Notes: generated by a model not told the origin, from the sequence alone. DNA of 37,625 bases from Paracoccaceae bacterium (GCA_011620265.1 WOZM01000007.1:1-37625), one strand, 5' to 3'. Positions 8,415-16,721 are shown, counted from the first letter of the stretch. Translations and numbers: made by a program.

Positions 8415-8867
8415 GTGGCGGCCGAGCGGGGCAAGTCCGTCACCGGCAGCCTGACGCGGCATGTCATGGTCATGTCGCTTTCGGGGGCGATTGGGCTGTC
8501 GTTCACCTTCCTCGTCGATTTCCTGGCGCTCTGGTGGATTTCCCGGTTGCGGGTCGAGGCGAGGATCGCCGCTGTCGGGATCGCCGGGACGATCCTCGCC
8601 TTCATCTTCACCGGCGCGCTCTTCGTCGCCAACGCGACCTTCAACAACCTCGCCCGGCCCCTGTGGTCGACCGCCGCCAACTGGTTCCGCGACGGCCTCC
8701 CGATGCTCCCCGCCGGCATGGCGCTCGCCGCCCTTGCCGGGGCCGAGGGCGTCGTCCGGGCCAACGCGCGCGTCAATGTGATTGCCGGGACCGTAGCCGC
8801 CTGGCCCGCCTGGCGCTATATATGGTCCCTGAACCGGCCGCAGCCCGTCGCTGCCGCCGCCGCGTAG
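8415..8867 (+). pseudogene. MATE-family efflux pump remnant with a large in-frame deletion
   Basis: A 150-codon open frame that starts with GTG directly after the MFS stop. Residues about 13-70 (LTRHVMVMSLSGAIGLSFT, VDFLALWWISRL, VGIAGTILAFIFTG) match the first two helices of MATE (NorM-type) multidrug/Na+ antiporters. From about residue 71 the sequence (VANATFNNLARPLWST, NWFRDGLPMLPAGMALA, GAEGVVRANARVNVIAG) matches the last third of the same family. Around 300 middle residues are absent, so a 440-460-residue transporter has been reduced to two ends joined in frame near base 8625. No frameshift is visible. It is probably non-functional as a transporter; a retained mini-protein cannot be excluded. 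Confidence 0.7.
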
Positions 8868-8876
8868 GAGAGAGAC

Positions 8877-9530
8877 ATGCTGAACGCGCTCTTCGGAAAG
8901 AAGCCCGACATGCCCGCGAAAGACGAGGCCCTGCCCGGCCGCGCCGAGCCGATCCCGACCGCGGAGGAGCATTTCATCTTCCACCGCCCGCTGAAGTCGC
9001 CAGTGCCCGAGGGCATGGAAGAGGCGATGTTCGGCATGGGCTGCTTCTGGGGCGTGGAACGCAAGTTCTGGCAGTTGGACGGCGTCTGGCTGACGATGGT
9101 CGGCTATTCCGCCGGGATCACCCCCAACCCGACCTACAAGGAGACCTGCACCGGCCTGACCGGGCAGAACGAGGTGGTGCGGCTGATCTACGATCCGAAG
9201 CTGATCACCTATGACGACCTTCTGAAGGTCTTCTGGGAAGGCCATGACCCGACGCAGGGCAACCGCCAGGGCAACGATGTCGGCACGCAGTACCGCTCCG
9301 GCATCTACACCTATACCGGGGCGCAGGCCGAGGCGGCGGAGGCGAGCCGCAAGGTCTATGCCGACCGGCTGAAGGCCGCCGGTTACGGGGCGATCACGAC
9401 CGAGATCATACCGGCCGAACCTTTCTACTTTGCCGAGGACTACCATCAGCAATACCTTGCGAAGAACCCGGCCGGCTATTGTGGCGTCGGCGGAACCGGC
9501 GTGAGCTGCCCGATCGGCCTCAGGGCCTGA
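8877..9530 (+). CDS. msrA: Peptide-methionine (S)-S-oxide reductase MsrA
   Basis: A 217-residue cytoplasmic enzyme that reduces the S-epimer of methionine sulfoxide in proteins. The catalytic cysteine is C56 in MGCFWGVE; resolving/recycling cysteines are C202 and C211 in [13 protein letters not shown] near the C-terminus. Conserved [14 protein letters not shown] and [12 protein letters not shown] follow the family. The segment usually written TGHxE reads TGQNEVV here, a minor variant. It begins nine bases after the MATE remnant, with AGGAGAGA before the ATG. Its regeneration partner would be thioredoxin. A hairpin downstream (9540-9570) may end the transcript. Confidence 0.96.
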   Translation: MLNALFGKKPDMPAKDEALPGRAEPIPTAEEHFIFHRPLKSPVPEGMEEAMFGMGCFWGVERKFWQLDGVWLTMVGYSAGITPNPTYKETCTGLTGQNEVVRLIYDPKLITYDDLLKVFWEGHDPTQGNRQGNDVGTQYRSGIYTYTGAQAEAAEASRKVYADRLKAAGYGAITTEIIPAEPFYFAEDYHQQYLAKNPAGYCGVGGTGVSCPIGLRA

Positions 9531-9539
9531 CATGGCCCG

Positions 9540-9570
9540 CTCCCCGCGCGAGATCATTGCGAGCGGGGAG
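9540..9570 (+). terminator. Hairpin after msrA, possible terminator
   Basis: CTCCCCGC (9540-9547) pairs perfectly with GCGGGGAG (9563-9570) around a 15-base loop, ten bases after the msrA stop. There is no U-run after it, so intrinsic termination is uncertain. Confidence 0.35.
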
Positions 9571-9650
9571 TGGTATTCGTGCCTTGACCTTGCCTGTGAG
9601 GAGATGCGCCGGCGCGGTCGTCTCGCGTGACGTCGCGGCAGGATCACGGG

Positions 9651-9680
9651 TTGCAGTCATCCCCGCCCGGGGGCTATAGC
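9651..9680 (+). promoter_or_regulatory. Candidate sigma-70-type promoter for prmA
   Basis: TTGCAG (9651-9656) and TATAGC (9675-9680) are separated by 18 bases and lie 44 bases before the prmA ATG. The -10 matches five of six consensus bases; the -35 keeps only the TTG. The prediction is by pattern. Confidence 0.4.
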
Positions 9681-9723
9681 GCCGCGCAACGCTGCCGCTT
9701 GCTCCCCCCGGGAAGGACTGCCC

Positions 9724-10602
9724 ATGCCGACCTATGCCGCCCTCACGACCCTGCCGGACCGCGAGCGCGCCGAGGCGCTGGCCGAGGCGATGGAGAACTT
9801 CCTGCCCGAACCGACCGGCATCGGCAGCTTCGAGATCGAGGACGGGTCGGGCCGCTACGAAGTCGGCGTCTATTTCGAGGAGGAGCCCAATTCGATCGAA
9901 CTGGCGCTGATGGCCGCGATCTATGGGGCGCAGCCCTTCGCGGTGTCGGAGGTGCCGGAAACCGACTGGGTCGCACATGTGAAGCGCAACCTCCAGCCGG
10001 TCGAGGCGGGGCGGTTCTTCGTCCATGGCAGCCACGATGCCGACCGGGTGCCCGAGGGCAAGGTGGCGCTTCTGATCGAGGCGGCGATGGCCTTCGGCAC
10101 CGGGCACCACGGCACCACGCTCGGCTGCCTTCTCGCGCTCGACCGGCTCGACCGGGCCGGGTTCCGGGGCCGCAATGTCGCCGATATCGGCTGCGGCACG
10201 GCGGTGCTGGCGATGGCGGCGGCGTCGATCTGGCCGGACCCGGTCATCGCCTCGGACATCGACCCGGTCGCGGTCGAGGTGGCGGCGGCCAATGTCGCCG
10301 CGAACGGGTTGCAGGGCCGGGTGACTTGCGTCGAGGCGGCGGGCTTCGACCATCCCGGCTTGCGCGCCAGGGCGCCCTTCGACCTCGTCTTCGCCAACAT
10401 CCTGAAAGGCCCGCTCATCGCGCTGGCGCCCGACATGGCCGGCGCGATCGGTCCCGGCGGATACGCGATTCTGTCCGGGATCCTCAATCCGCAGGCCGAC
10501 GCGGTCGCATCGGCCTATAAATCACAGGGTTTTTGCCTGGTTTCGCGCGACGAAATCGGCGAGTGGACGACATTGGTTCTCAAACGTAATCAATCGGCCT
10601 GA
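9724..10602 (+). CDS. prmA: Ribosomal protein L11 methyltransferase
   Basis: A 292-residue class I SAM-dependent methyltransferase that trimethylates amino groups of ribosomal protein L11. The family motif AMAFGTGHHGTTLGCL lies near residues 120-135. SAM motif I is VADIGCGT at 152-159, an acidic motif II is SDIDPVAVE, and the catalytic-loop motif is FANILKGPL (N225). The N-terminal substrate-recruiting domain covers about 1-110. GGAAGGA precedes the ATG. Length agrees with the family. It stands alone between msrA and a small hypothetical gene. Confidence 0.95.
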   Translation: MPTYAALTTLPDRERAEALAEAMENFLPEPTGIGSFEIEDGSGRYEVGVYFEEEPNSIELALMAAIYGAQPFAVSEVPETDWVAHVKRNLQPVEAGRFFVHGSHDADRVPEGKVALLIEAAMAFGTGHHGTTLGCLLALDRLDRAGFRGRNVADIGCGTAVLAMAAASIWPDPVIASDIDPVAVEVAAANVAANGLQGRVTCVEAAGFDHPGLRARAPFDLVFANILKGPLIALAPDMAGAIGPGGYAILSGILNPQADAVASAYKSQGFCLVSRDEIGEWTTLVLKRNQSA

Positions 10603-10681
10603 CGTCACGTCGTGCCGCATTTTCGCCACAAAGTCTCCTCACCCTCGTCACTTGCGGGGGCACGAAACTTGGGAGATCGAC

Positions 10682-11029
10682 ATGGTCGATCGCAATTTGC
10701 AGAATTTCTACGGCCGGCTCGGACGGATCGAACGGATCCATGACGCCGGCGGCGGCTTCGAGGCCGACGGGACGCTCGGCATGTCCTACTACAACGCGCG
10801 CCGTCGTCCGCTGCGCCGGGCGGGATTGCTTGGCCCGCTGGTTCTGGTCGCGACGACCATCGTCGTGATCAAGGCCTCGGTCTTTGCCACGATCGGCGCC
10901 GAGCGCTACGAGGAGCGGCTTGCCGCACTCAGGGCCGGCGCGAGTGTCGAACAGGTCGGCGCGTACGTGCTGCAGGCCGATCCGCTGACGGTGGCGGTTG
11001 CCGGGCAGATCCGCAAGGCGCTCTACTGA
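10682..11029 (+). CDS. Hypothetical single-pass membrane protein
   Basis: A 115-residue protein I do not recognise as a named family. Residues about 1-40 are polar (LQNFYGRLGRIERIHDAGGG, then GMSYYNARRRPLRR). One hydrophobic helix follows at about 47-67 (AGLLGPLVLVATTIVVIKAS), preceded by a basic RRRPLRR stretch, so the N-terminus is probably cytoplasmic. The C-terminal tail (70-115) is mixed and helical (AERYEERLAALRAGASVEQV). A GGGAGA ribosome binding site sits just before the ATG. Codon use matches the neighbours. A strong terminator follows 28 bases after the stop. The function is unknown. Confidence 0.7.
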   Translation: MVDRNLQNFYGRLGRIERIHDAGGGFEADGTLGMSYYNARRRPLRRAGLLGPLVLVATTIVVIKASVFATIGAERYEERLAALRAGASVEQVGAYVLQADPLTVAVAGQIRKALY

Positions 11030-11057
11030 CGCCTTCCCGCAAGGGACCTCCAACAAG

Positions 11058-11091
11058 AAAGGCCGTGTCGGGCTGCCCCGGCACGGCCTTT
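11058..11091. terminator. Bidirectional intrinsic terminator
   Basis: AAAGGCCGTGTCGGG (11058-11072) and CCCGGCACGGCCTTT (11077-11091) form a 15-bp stem with one G-U/mismatch position and a 4-base loop. A-run on one flank and T-run on the other allow termination in both directions between the convergent hypothetical gene and the DUF1127 gene. Confidence 0.8.
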
Positions 11092-11119
11092 GGCGACCGA
11101 GATCGCGGTCTGAGGTCGA

Positions 11120-11308
11120 TCAGGCGCGCGTCGCGATCGTGTCGATGTCGCCACGGGTCAGGCCGATATCGTCGAGCTCGCGGTCCGACAGGCGCGACAG
11201 CGCATTGCGGGTGACGCGGGCGTCGTTCCAGGCCGCGAAGGCCGAGACGAGCGTGCCGAAGAAGCCGGTGAAGTGGCTGGTCGAGCGGTTCATTTCATAA
11301 ACGGACAT
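11120..11308 (-). CDS. DUF1127 domain protein
   Basis: A 62-residue protein whose C-terminal half (NALSRLSDRELDDIGLTRGDID) is the DUF1127 motif, a short arginine-rich helical segment common in small alphaproteobacterial regulators linked to phosphate, carbon and RNA metabolism. The residues before it (GFFGTLVSAFAAWNDARVTRN) are amphipathic. Two ATGs lie six bases apart (11314 and 11308); GAGG is eight bases before 11308 but only two before 11314, so 11308 is preferred. It is monocistronic, with its own spacer upstream and the bidirectional terminator downstream. The specific role here is unknown. Confidence 0.85.
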   Translation of the reverse strand: MSVYEMNRSTSHFTGFFGTLVSAFAAWNDARVTRNALSRLSDRELDDIGLTRGDIDTIATRA

Positions 11309-11625
11309 GGTCATTTCCTCGAATTTTCACGGCGCATCGTTTTTGTGCGTCTGTGCTTCGATCCGTCAGATAATTGGGCGGCCCGCGATCAGCAAGAGCA
11401 CCGCCTGCAGCCCGGTCATGCGTTTTCTGCATGGGTCGCGGATGCTGTAACCTTTTGTAAAGAAGCCGTTTCTGCGGACGCGAAATCTGTCGTATTTCGC
11501 ACTTGCAGCGACGGATTTCGACCTCGCGCGTAACGCCGCCGTGACAGCCGCGGCACCGGCATTCGGCCTTTGCGATGTTCGCTTTTCGTGCTAGTCGTGG
11601 GAAAAAAGCAACAGAGGAGGGGCAG
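11309..11625. other. Intergenic region between the DUF1127 gene and ruvC
   Basis: This 317-base divergent spacer is less GC-rich than its surroundings and must hold promoters for both the DUF1127 gene and ruvC. No convincing sigma-70 pair stands out. A LexA-like half-site pair lies at 11577-11591 and a GAGGAGGGG ribosome binding site for ruvC near 11614. No small ORF with a convincing start was seen. Confidence 0.5.
11577..11591 (+). promoter_or_regulatory. Degenerate LexA (SOS) box upstream of ruvC
   Basis: GTTC-N7-GTGC differs by one base from GTTC-N7-GTTC, the LexA operator established for Rhodobacter and other alphaproteobacteria. It ends 34 bases before the ruvC ATG, a sensible operator position for an SOS recombination operon. 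Confidence 0.4.
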
Positions 11626-12129
11626 ATGCGCGTCATCGGCATTGATCCAGGGCTTCGCAACCTCGGCTGGGGCGTGATCGAGGCTGCGGGATCGCGACTG
11701 AGCCACGTCGCGAACGGCGTCATCCGGTCCGAAGGCGACGACCTCGCGGCGCGTCTGCTGTCGCTCTACCTGGCGTTGACCCGGATCGTGGCCGAGCATG
11801 CGCCGGATGCCGCGGCGGTCGAGCAGACCTTCGTCAACAAGGACGGCGCCGGGACGCTGAAGCTCGGCCAGGCGCGGGGGATCGCGATGCTGGTGCCGGC
11901 GCAAGCCGGGCTCGCCGTCGGCGAATACGCCCCGAACGCGGTCAAGAAGGCGGTGGTCGGCGTCGGCCATGCCGAGAAGGGCCAGATCGCCCATATGGTG
12001 CGCTTCCAGCTTCCCGGCGTGGTGCTGGCCGGACCCGATGCGGCCGATGCGCTGGCCATCGCGATCTGCCATGCCCACCATCTGCAAAGCGCCGGCCGGC
12101 TGGCGGCCGCGCTGAAAGGGGCGGCATGA
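11626..12129 (+). CDS. ruvC: Crossover junction endodeoxyribonuclease RuvC
   Basis: A 168-residue Holliday-junction resolvase of the RNase H fold. All four catalytic acids are at the same positions as in E. coli RuvC: D7 ([13 protein letters not shown]), E66 (VEQTF), D138 and D141 ([16 protein letters not shown]). It cuts junctions symmetrically within the RuvAB complex. GAGGAGGGG just before the ATG fixes this start over an in-frame ATG 51 bases upstream. Its stop overlaps the ruvA start (ATGA), so ruvCAB is one operon. A near-match LexA box upstream suggests SOS control. Confidence 0.97.
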   Translation: MRVIGIDPGLRNLGWGVIEAAGSRLSHVANGVIRSEGDDLAARLLSLYLALTRIVAEHAPDAAAVEQTFVNKDGAGTLKLGQARGIAMLVPAQAGLAVGEYAPNAVKKAVVGVGHAEKGQIAHMVRFQLPGVVLAGPDAADALAIAICHAHHLQSAGRLAAALKGAA

Positions 12130-12797
12130 TCGGGCGCATCGCCGGGGTGATCCTGCATCGGGCGATGGATCACGTTCTCATCGACGTGCGGGGGGTCGGC
12201 TACATCGTCCACGTGTCGCAGCGCACCGCCGCCGGATTGCCGCCGGTGGGCGAGGCGGTGGCGCTTTATACCGAGCTTCTGGTGCGCGAGGATCTCTTGC
12301 AGCTTTTCGGCTTCCCGACGCTTCTGGAGAAGGAATGGCACCGGCTGCTGACCACCGTCCAGGGTGTCGGCGCCAAGGCCTCGATGGCGATTCTCGGCAC
12401 ACTTGGAGCGGAGGGCGTCGGCCGCGCCATCGCGCTCGGCGACTGGACGGCGGTGAAGGCGGCGCCCGGCGTCGGCCCGAAGCTCGCCCAGCGGGTGGTG
12501 ATGGAACTGAAGGAGAAGGCGCCGACCGTCATGGCGCTCGGCGGGGCGCTCTCGGTCGATGTGGCGGAGTCCGGCGAGGTGGTCGAGGCGACGGCGGCCA
12601 AGCCGGCGCCGCGGACGGCGGCCGTGCCCTCCGCCTCGGCATCCGCCACGTCCGACGCGATGTCGGCGCTCGTCAACCTCGGCTACGGCCAGGGCGAGGC
12701 CGCCGCCGCCGTCGCCGAAGCCGCCGGCGCGACCGAGGGCGCCGAGGCGCCGGCGCTGATCCGCGCGGCGCTGAAGCTGCTCGCGCCGAAGGGGTAG
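12126..12797 (+). CDS. ruvA: Holliday junction branch migration protein RuvA
   Basis: A 223-residue protein that binds four-way junctions as a tetramer and loads RuvB. Domain I (MIGRIAGVI through about 62) is the OB fold. Domain II (about 65-140) holds helix-hairpin-helix motifs, including [17 protein letters not shown] and [17 protein letters not shown]. Domain III (about 170-223, [20 protein letters not shown]) contacts RuvB. An Ala-rich linker lies around 140-170. The ATG overlaps the ruvC stop by four bases, and ruvB starts three bases after the stop. Length is slightly above the usual 190-205, owing to the linker. Confidence 0.96.
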   Translation: MIGRIAGVILHRAMDHVLIDVRGVGYIVHVSQRTAAGLPPVGEAVALYTELLVREDLLQLFGFPTLLEKEWHRLLTTVQGVGAKASMAILGTLGAEGVGRAIALGDWTAVKAAPGVGPKLAQRVVMELKEKAPTVMALGGALSVDVAESGEVVEATAAKPAPRTAAVPSASASATSDAMSALVNLGYGQGEAAAAVAEAAGATEGAEAPALIRAALKLLAPKG

Positions 12798-12800
12798 GGG

Positions 12801-13826
12801 ATGGAACCCGATCCCACCCTGCGCCCCGCGCCGCAGCCCGAGGATGCGGACCGGTCGCTCCGGCCCCAGACGCTCGCGGATTTCGTCGGGCAGGAGGAGG
12901 CGCGCGCCAATCTGCGGGTCTTCATCGAAAGCGCCCGGCGGCGGGGCGAGGCGATGGATCACACGCTCTTCCACGGCCCCCCCGGCCTTGGCAAGACGAC
13001 GCTGGCGCAGATCATGGCGAAGGAGCTCGGCGTCAACTTCCGCATGACCTCCGGCCCGGTCCTGGCGCGGGCGGGCGATCTTGCGGCGATCCTGACCAAT
13101 CTGGAAGCCCGCGACGTTCTCTTCATCGACGAGATCCACCGGCTGAACCCGGCGGTCGAGGAGGTGCTCTACCCGGCGCTCGAGGATTTCGAGCTCGACC
13201 TCGTGATCGGCGCGGGGCCGGCGGCGCGGACGGTGCGGATCGAGCTTCAGCCCTTCACGCTCGTCGGGGCGACGACGCGGCTCGGCCTCTTGACGACGCC
13301 GCTCAGGGACCGGTTCGGGATTCCGACGCGGCTTCAGTTCTACACGGTGCCCGAGCTCGACCATATCGTGACGCGCGGCGCGCGGCTGATGGGGATCTCG
13401 TCGGACCCCGAGGGGACGCTGGAAATCGCCAAACGGGCGCGGGGGACGCCGCGGATCGCCGGGCGGCTTCTGCGCCGGGTCGTCGATTTCGCGCTCGTCG
13501 AGGGCAACGGGCGGCTGACGCGCGAGATCGCGGACAGCGCGCTGACCCGGCTCGGGGTCGATCACCTCGGGCTCGACGGGGCGGACCGGCGCTACCTGAC
13601 GCTCGTCGCCGAGAATTATGCCGGCGGGCCGGTGGGCGTCGAGACGCTGTCGGCGGCGCTGAGCGAGGCCCGCGACGCGATCGAGGAGGTGATCGAGCCG
13701 TTCCTCCTCCAGCAGGGGCTGATCCAGCGGACGCCGCGCGGGCGGATGCTGGCGGGGAAGGCCTGGACCCATCTCGGCCTGGCCGCGCCGAAGGCGCCGG
13801 GGCAGGGCGATCTGTTCGTGAAATGA
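12801..13826 (+). CDS. ruvB: Holliday junction DNA helicase RuvB
   Basis: A 341-residue AAA+ ATPase motor that pumps DNA through the RuvA-bound junction. Walker A is GPPGLGKT at 59-66; Walker B is FIDEIH with D110-E111 and H113. [12 protein letters not shown] near the N-terminus, [18 protein letters not shown] (sensor 1 and arginine-finger region) and the C-terminal winged-helix DNA-binding domain ([11 protein letters not shown] near residue 315) are all typical. Length agrees with the family. It is the last gene of ruvCAB; the next gene is convergent and 147 bases away. Confidence 0.97.
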   Translation: MEPDPTLRPAPQPEDADRSLRPQTLADFVGQEEARANLRVFIESARRRGEAMDHTLFHGPPGLGKTTLAQIMAKELGVNFRMTSGPVLARAGDLAAILTNLEARDVLFIDEIHRLNPAVEEVLYPALEDFELDLVIGAGPAARTVRIELQPFTLVGATTRLGLLTTPLRDRFGIPTRLQFYTVPELDHIVTRGARLMGISSDPEGTLEIAKRARGTPRIAGRLLRRVVDFALVEGNGRLTREIADSALTRLGVDHLGLDGADRRYLTLVAENYAGGPVGVETLSAALSEARDAIEEVIEPFLLQQGLIQRTPRGRMLAGKAWTHLGLAAPKAPGQGDLFVK

Positions 13827-13830
13827 GGCA

Positions 13831-13848
13831 TGTTTCACGCGTGAAAGC
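13831..13848. promoter_or_regulatory. 14-bp palindrome resembling an expanded parS
   Basis: TTTCACGCGTGAAA (13833-13846) is a perfect palindrome just after ruvB. With the flanking TG it resembles the ParB site TGTTTCAC-GTGAAACA, but two extra bases (GC) separate the half-sites and the right outer bases do not match. It is a candidate protein-binding site of unknown type rather than a true parS. Confidence 0.3.
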
Positions 13849-13920
13849 CGCTCAATACATGGACGGAAGGTGAATCCTGCGGCGTTAACCTGAAGTTAAC
13901 CGGATTCCGCGCCCGGACCG

Positions 13921-13950
13921 CGCCCACCCCTGATCCGCCCACCCGTGATC
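13921..13950 (+). repeat. 15-bp tandem duplication
   Basis: CGCCCACCCCTGATC at 13921-13935 is followed directly by CGCCCACCCGTGATC at 13936-13950, with one mismatch. It lies between convergent genes and is probably a recent local duplication. Confidence 0.6.
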
Positions 13951-13973
13951 CGGCGGCATCGGCCTCCCGCCGG
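13950..13973 (-). terminator. Hairpin at the end of the amide/ABC operon
   Basis: CCGGCGG (13950-13956) and CCGCCGG (13967-13973) can form a 7-bp stem with a 10-base loop directly after the stop codon of the ABC ATPase gene. There is no U-run, so it may only protect the 3' end. Confidence 0.3.
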
Positions 13974-15764
13974 TCAGGGCCGCGCGACGAGGTGGCCCTC
14001 GCCGATATCGGTCAGCACCACCCGCGCCGGCCCTTCGCCGAGGGGATGGACCGGGCTCGGCACCTCGCCGGAAAGCCGCGCCGTGGCCGGGCGCTTTAAC
14101 GCCGGGTCGGGGACCGGCACCGCCTCGATCAGGCGCTGCGTATAGGGATGCTGCGGATTGCCGAAGATCTGCGCCCGGGTGCCAAGCTCGACGATCTGGC
14201 CCAGATACATCACGCCGACGCGGTCGGAGATGTTCTCCACCACCGCCATGTCATGGCTGATGAAGAGAAAGGCGATCCCGTATTCCTTCTGCAACGCGCG
14301 CAGAAGCTCCAGCACCCGCGCCTGCACGCTCACGTCGAGGGCCGAGACGCTTTCGTCGGCGATGATGAGGTCGGGGTTGAGGGCCAGTGCGCGGGCGATG
14401 CAGATGCGCTGGCGCTGGCCGCCGGAAAACTCGTGCGGATAGCGGCCGAGCTGGTCGCCGGTCAGCCCGACTCGGCCCATCAGGTCGGCGGCGCGGGTCT
14501 GGCGTTCGGCGGCATCGCCGATCCCGTGGATCAGGAGCGGCTCGGCGATCTGCTCGCCCGCGGTCATTCTCGGGTCGAGCGCCGCCATCGGGTCCTGAAA
14601 GACCATCTGGATCCGCCGGCGCAGCGCCTTCATCGCGGGGCCGGTCAGCGTGGCAAGCGGGCTGCCGCCGATCTCGATCAGACCCTCATGCGGCACAAGG
14701 CCGACCATCGCCTTGGCGATCGTCGACTTGCCGCAGCCGGATTCGCCGACGAGCGCGAAGGTCTCGCCCTTGCGGATGTCGAAGCTGACATGTTCCACCG
14801 CGTGGACATGGTGGGTCGTGCGGCCGAGGATGCCGCCTTTCAGCGGGAAGCGCACGGTGACATCCGCAAGCCGCGCGACGGGCGCCGCGGCGACCGCGGC
14901 CCGCGCGGCACCCCGGCCCATGCGCGGCACGGCGGCGAGAAGGTCGCGGGTATATTGCGCGGCTGGCCGGGCAAATAGATCGGCCGTCGCCGCCTCTTCC
15001 ACCGCCTTGCCGTCACGCATGACGATCACCCGGTCGGCCATTTCGGCCACCACGCCCATGTCGTGGGTGATGAGGATGATCGCGGTGCCGGTCTCGCGCT
15101 GAAGGTCGCGCAAAAGGTCGAGGACCTCGCGCTGCACCGTCACGTCGAGCGCGGTCGTCGGCTCATCCGCGATCAGCACCTCGGGGCGGAGCGCGAGCGC
15201 CATCGCAATCATCACCCGCTGGCGCATACCGCCGGAAAGCTCGTGCGGATACTGCGTCATCCGCCGTTCCGGCTGGCTGAGCCGGACCGCTTTCAGCGCG
15301 GCGAGCGCGCGGCTGCGCGCCTTCGCCCGGCCGACCGGGTCGTGCGCCCGGATCGCCTCGGTCAACTGGGTGCCGACGGTCATCACCGGATTGAGGCTCG
15401 TCATCGGCTCCTGGAAGATCATCGCGATCCGGTCGCCGCGGATGGCGCGCATCCCGGCCTCGCCGAGCGCGGTCAGGTCGGTCGGCCCAAGGCGGATCCG
15501 GCCGCCGGTCACGCGGACGGCGGGCGGCGGCAGAAGGCCCATGATCGCAAGCGAGGTGATCGACTTGCCCGAGCCGCTTTCGCCGGCGATGCAGAGGGTC
15601 TCGCCCCGCCGGAGCGTGAACGAGAGATCCGAGACGAGCGGTGTCACCCCCGCCTCGCTTCTCACCGAGACTGTCAGCCGCTCGACCGCGAGGACGGGCG
15701 GGGCGTCCGGGGCCAGATCGGCCCCGGACCGGCTTGTCTGCGCATCATCCGGCGCAAGGCTCAT
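13974..15764 (-). CDS. Fused two-domain ABC transporter ATPase, dipeptide/oligopeptide type (DppDF/GsiA-like)
   Basis: A 596-residue cytoplasmic protein with two complete nucleotide-binding domains. Domain 1 has Walker A GESGSGKS (near residue 64), signature LSGGMRQR and Walker B VLIADEPTTALD. Domain 2 has Walker A GESGCGKS (near 338), signature FSGGQRQR and Walker B LIIADESVSALD. The C-terminal HPYTQRLIEAVPVPDP is the DppD/OppD-type tail. It would energise the two permeases of the same operon. The ATG at 15764 overlaps the formamidase stop (ATGA), which argues for it over an ATG 12 bases upstream. It is the seventh and last gene of the operon; the fusion replaces separate D and F subunits. 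Confidence 0.93.
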   Translation of the reverse strand: MSLAPDDAQTSRSGADLAPDAPPVLAVERLTVSVRSEAGVTPLVSDLSFTLRRGETLCIAGESGSGKSITSLAIMGLLPPPAVRVTGGRIRLGPTDLTALGEAGMRAIRGDRIAMIFQEPMTSLNPVMTVGTQLTEAIRAHDPVGRAKARSRALAALKAVRLSQPERRMTQYPHELSGGMRQRVMIAMALALRPEVLIADEPTTALDVTVQREVLDLLRDLQRETGTAIILITHDMGVVAEMADRVIVMRDGKAVEEAATADLFARPAAQYTRDLLAAVPRMGRGAARAAVAAAPVARLADVTVRFPLKGGILGRTTHHVHAVEHVSFDIRKGETFALVGESGCGKSTIAKAMVGLVPHEGLIEIGGSPLATLTGPAMKALRRRIQMVFQDPMAALDPRMTAGEQIAEPLLIHGIGDAAERQTRAADLMGRVGLTGDQLGRYPHEFSGGQRQRICIARALALNPDLIIADESVSALDVSVQARVLELLRALQKEYGIAFLFISHDMAVVENISDRVGVMYLGQIVELGTRAQIFGNPQHPYTQRLIEAVPVPDPALKRPATARLSGEVPSPVHPLGEGPARVVLTDIGEGHLVARP

Positions 15765-16720
15765 TCGAAGACGCACCGGGGGAAGTAGAAGCTGACCACG
15801 CAGTTCGGCATGTCGACGATCTCCGATATGCGCAAGTCGCCGCAGACCGAGCAGAGCATGTAGGCATCGAGAGGCGACAATCCCCGCTCTGCCGACAGAA
15901 GGTCGATCATGTTCGCCACCGCGTCGCGCGCGGCGGTCATGAGGTCGGGCCCGATCCCCGTCGTTGCCTCGTAGCCCTTGGCGTCGAGGTGCCTTGTCAC
16001 CGGCCCCGGCGTGGTGAAGCGCGGTGTCTTCAGGTTCGCGCCCTTCACGAGGTCGAGCGTCAGCACCACGTCCATCGGGCTTTCGATGGCCGTGCCGCAG
16101 ACCTCGCCGTCGCCTTGGGCCGCATGGGTGTCCCCGACGCTGAAGAGGGCGCCCTCGACCTCGACCGGCAGGTAGAGCGTAGTGCCCGCCGCAAGGTCGC
16201 GGATGTCGAGATTGCCGCCGACCCGCCGGGGCGGCACGACGGAAAGCAGCCCGGCCTCGGCCGGGGCATTGCCGATCGTGCCGGCGAAGGGCTTGAGCGG
16301 GACGCGCGCCTCCTTGCCCCAGAGCGCCGGGACAAGGCTGTCGGGATCGTAGGACCAGATCGTCAGGCCGGGGTCGGCGAACTGGTCGGCGAGAAGCCCG
16401 AAGCCCGGGATGTTCGCCGTCCAGCCGAAGCCCTTGCCGTCGAGGGCCCTCGGCGTGAAGCCCTCGATCGTGATCTTGAGCGCGTCGCCGGGCTTCGCAC
16501 CCTCGACAAAGACCGGCCCCGAGACCGGGTTGATCTTGCCGAAGTCGAGGGCGATGACGTCTTGCAGCGTCGACGACGGGCCAAGCTGGCCCGCCGAACT
16601 GTCCTGGCAGTGGAACTGGATCGTCGCTCCGGGTTCGGCGCGCAGCGCCGGGGCGAGGGAATTATCCCAGCCGAAATGGTGCTGCGCGCCGTGGATCGTG
16701 TAGTCGCAGGCCTTGCACAT
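15761..16720 (-). CDS. fmdA: Acetamidase/formamidase family protein (FmdA/AmdA)
   Basis: A 319-residue cytoplasmic amidase of the FmdA_AmdA family, which hydrolyses formamide or short amides to the acid and ammonia. Typical family features are GDTHAAQGDGEVCGTAIE in the middle (about residue 195-212), WTANIPGFGLLAD (about 98-110) and the C-terminal LSPLDAYMLCSVCGDLRISEIVD (about 282-304). Length fits the shorter members of the family. It starts one base after the solute-binding protein stop and ends overlapping the ATPase start, so it is embedded in the transporter operon; the transported compound is therefore likely its substrate or a precursor. The exact amide cannot be told from sequence. 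Confidence 0.88.
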   Translation of the reverse strand: MCKACDYTIHGAQHHFGWDNSLAPALRAEPGATIQFHCQDSSAGQLGPSSTLQDVIALDFGKINPVSGPVFVEGAKPGDALKITIEGFTPRALDGKGFGWTANIPGFGLLADQFADPGLTIWSYDPDSLVPALWGKEARVPLKPFAGTIGNAPAEAGLLSVVPPRRVGGNLDIRDLAAGTTLYLPVEVEGALFSVGDTHAAQGDGEVCGTAIESPMDVVLTLDLVKGANLKTPRFTTPGPVTRHLDAKGYEATTGIGPDLMTAARDAVANMIDLLSAERGLSPLDAYMLCSVCGDLRISEIVDMPNCVVSFYFPRCVFE

Positions 16721-16721
16721 C

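Noticed and set aside
3727-9647. Very long minus-strand open frames opposite priA, the MFS gene and msrA
   Set aside because: They are low-complexity Arg/Asp/Gly-rich products, mirror images of well-supported genes on the other strand.
10600-10607. TGACGTCA palindrome at the prmA stop
   Set aside because: It is short and overlaps the stop codon; chance occurrence is likely and no bacterial regulator is implied.
11766-13838. 690-codon minus-strand frame opposite ruvCAB
   Set aside because: It is fully antisense to three certain genes, with shadow-like composition.
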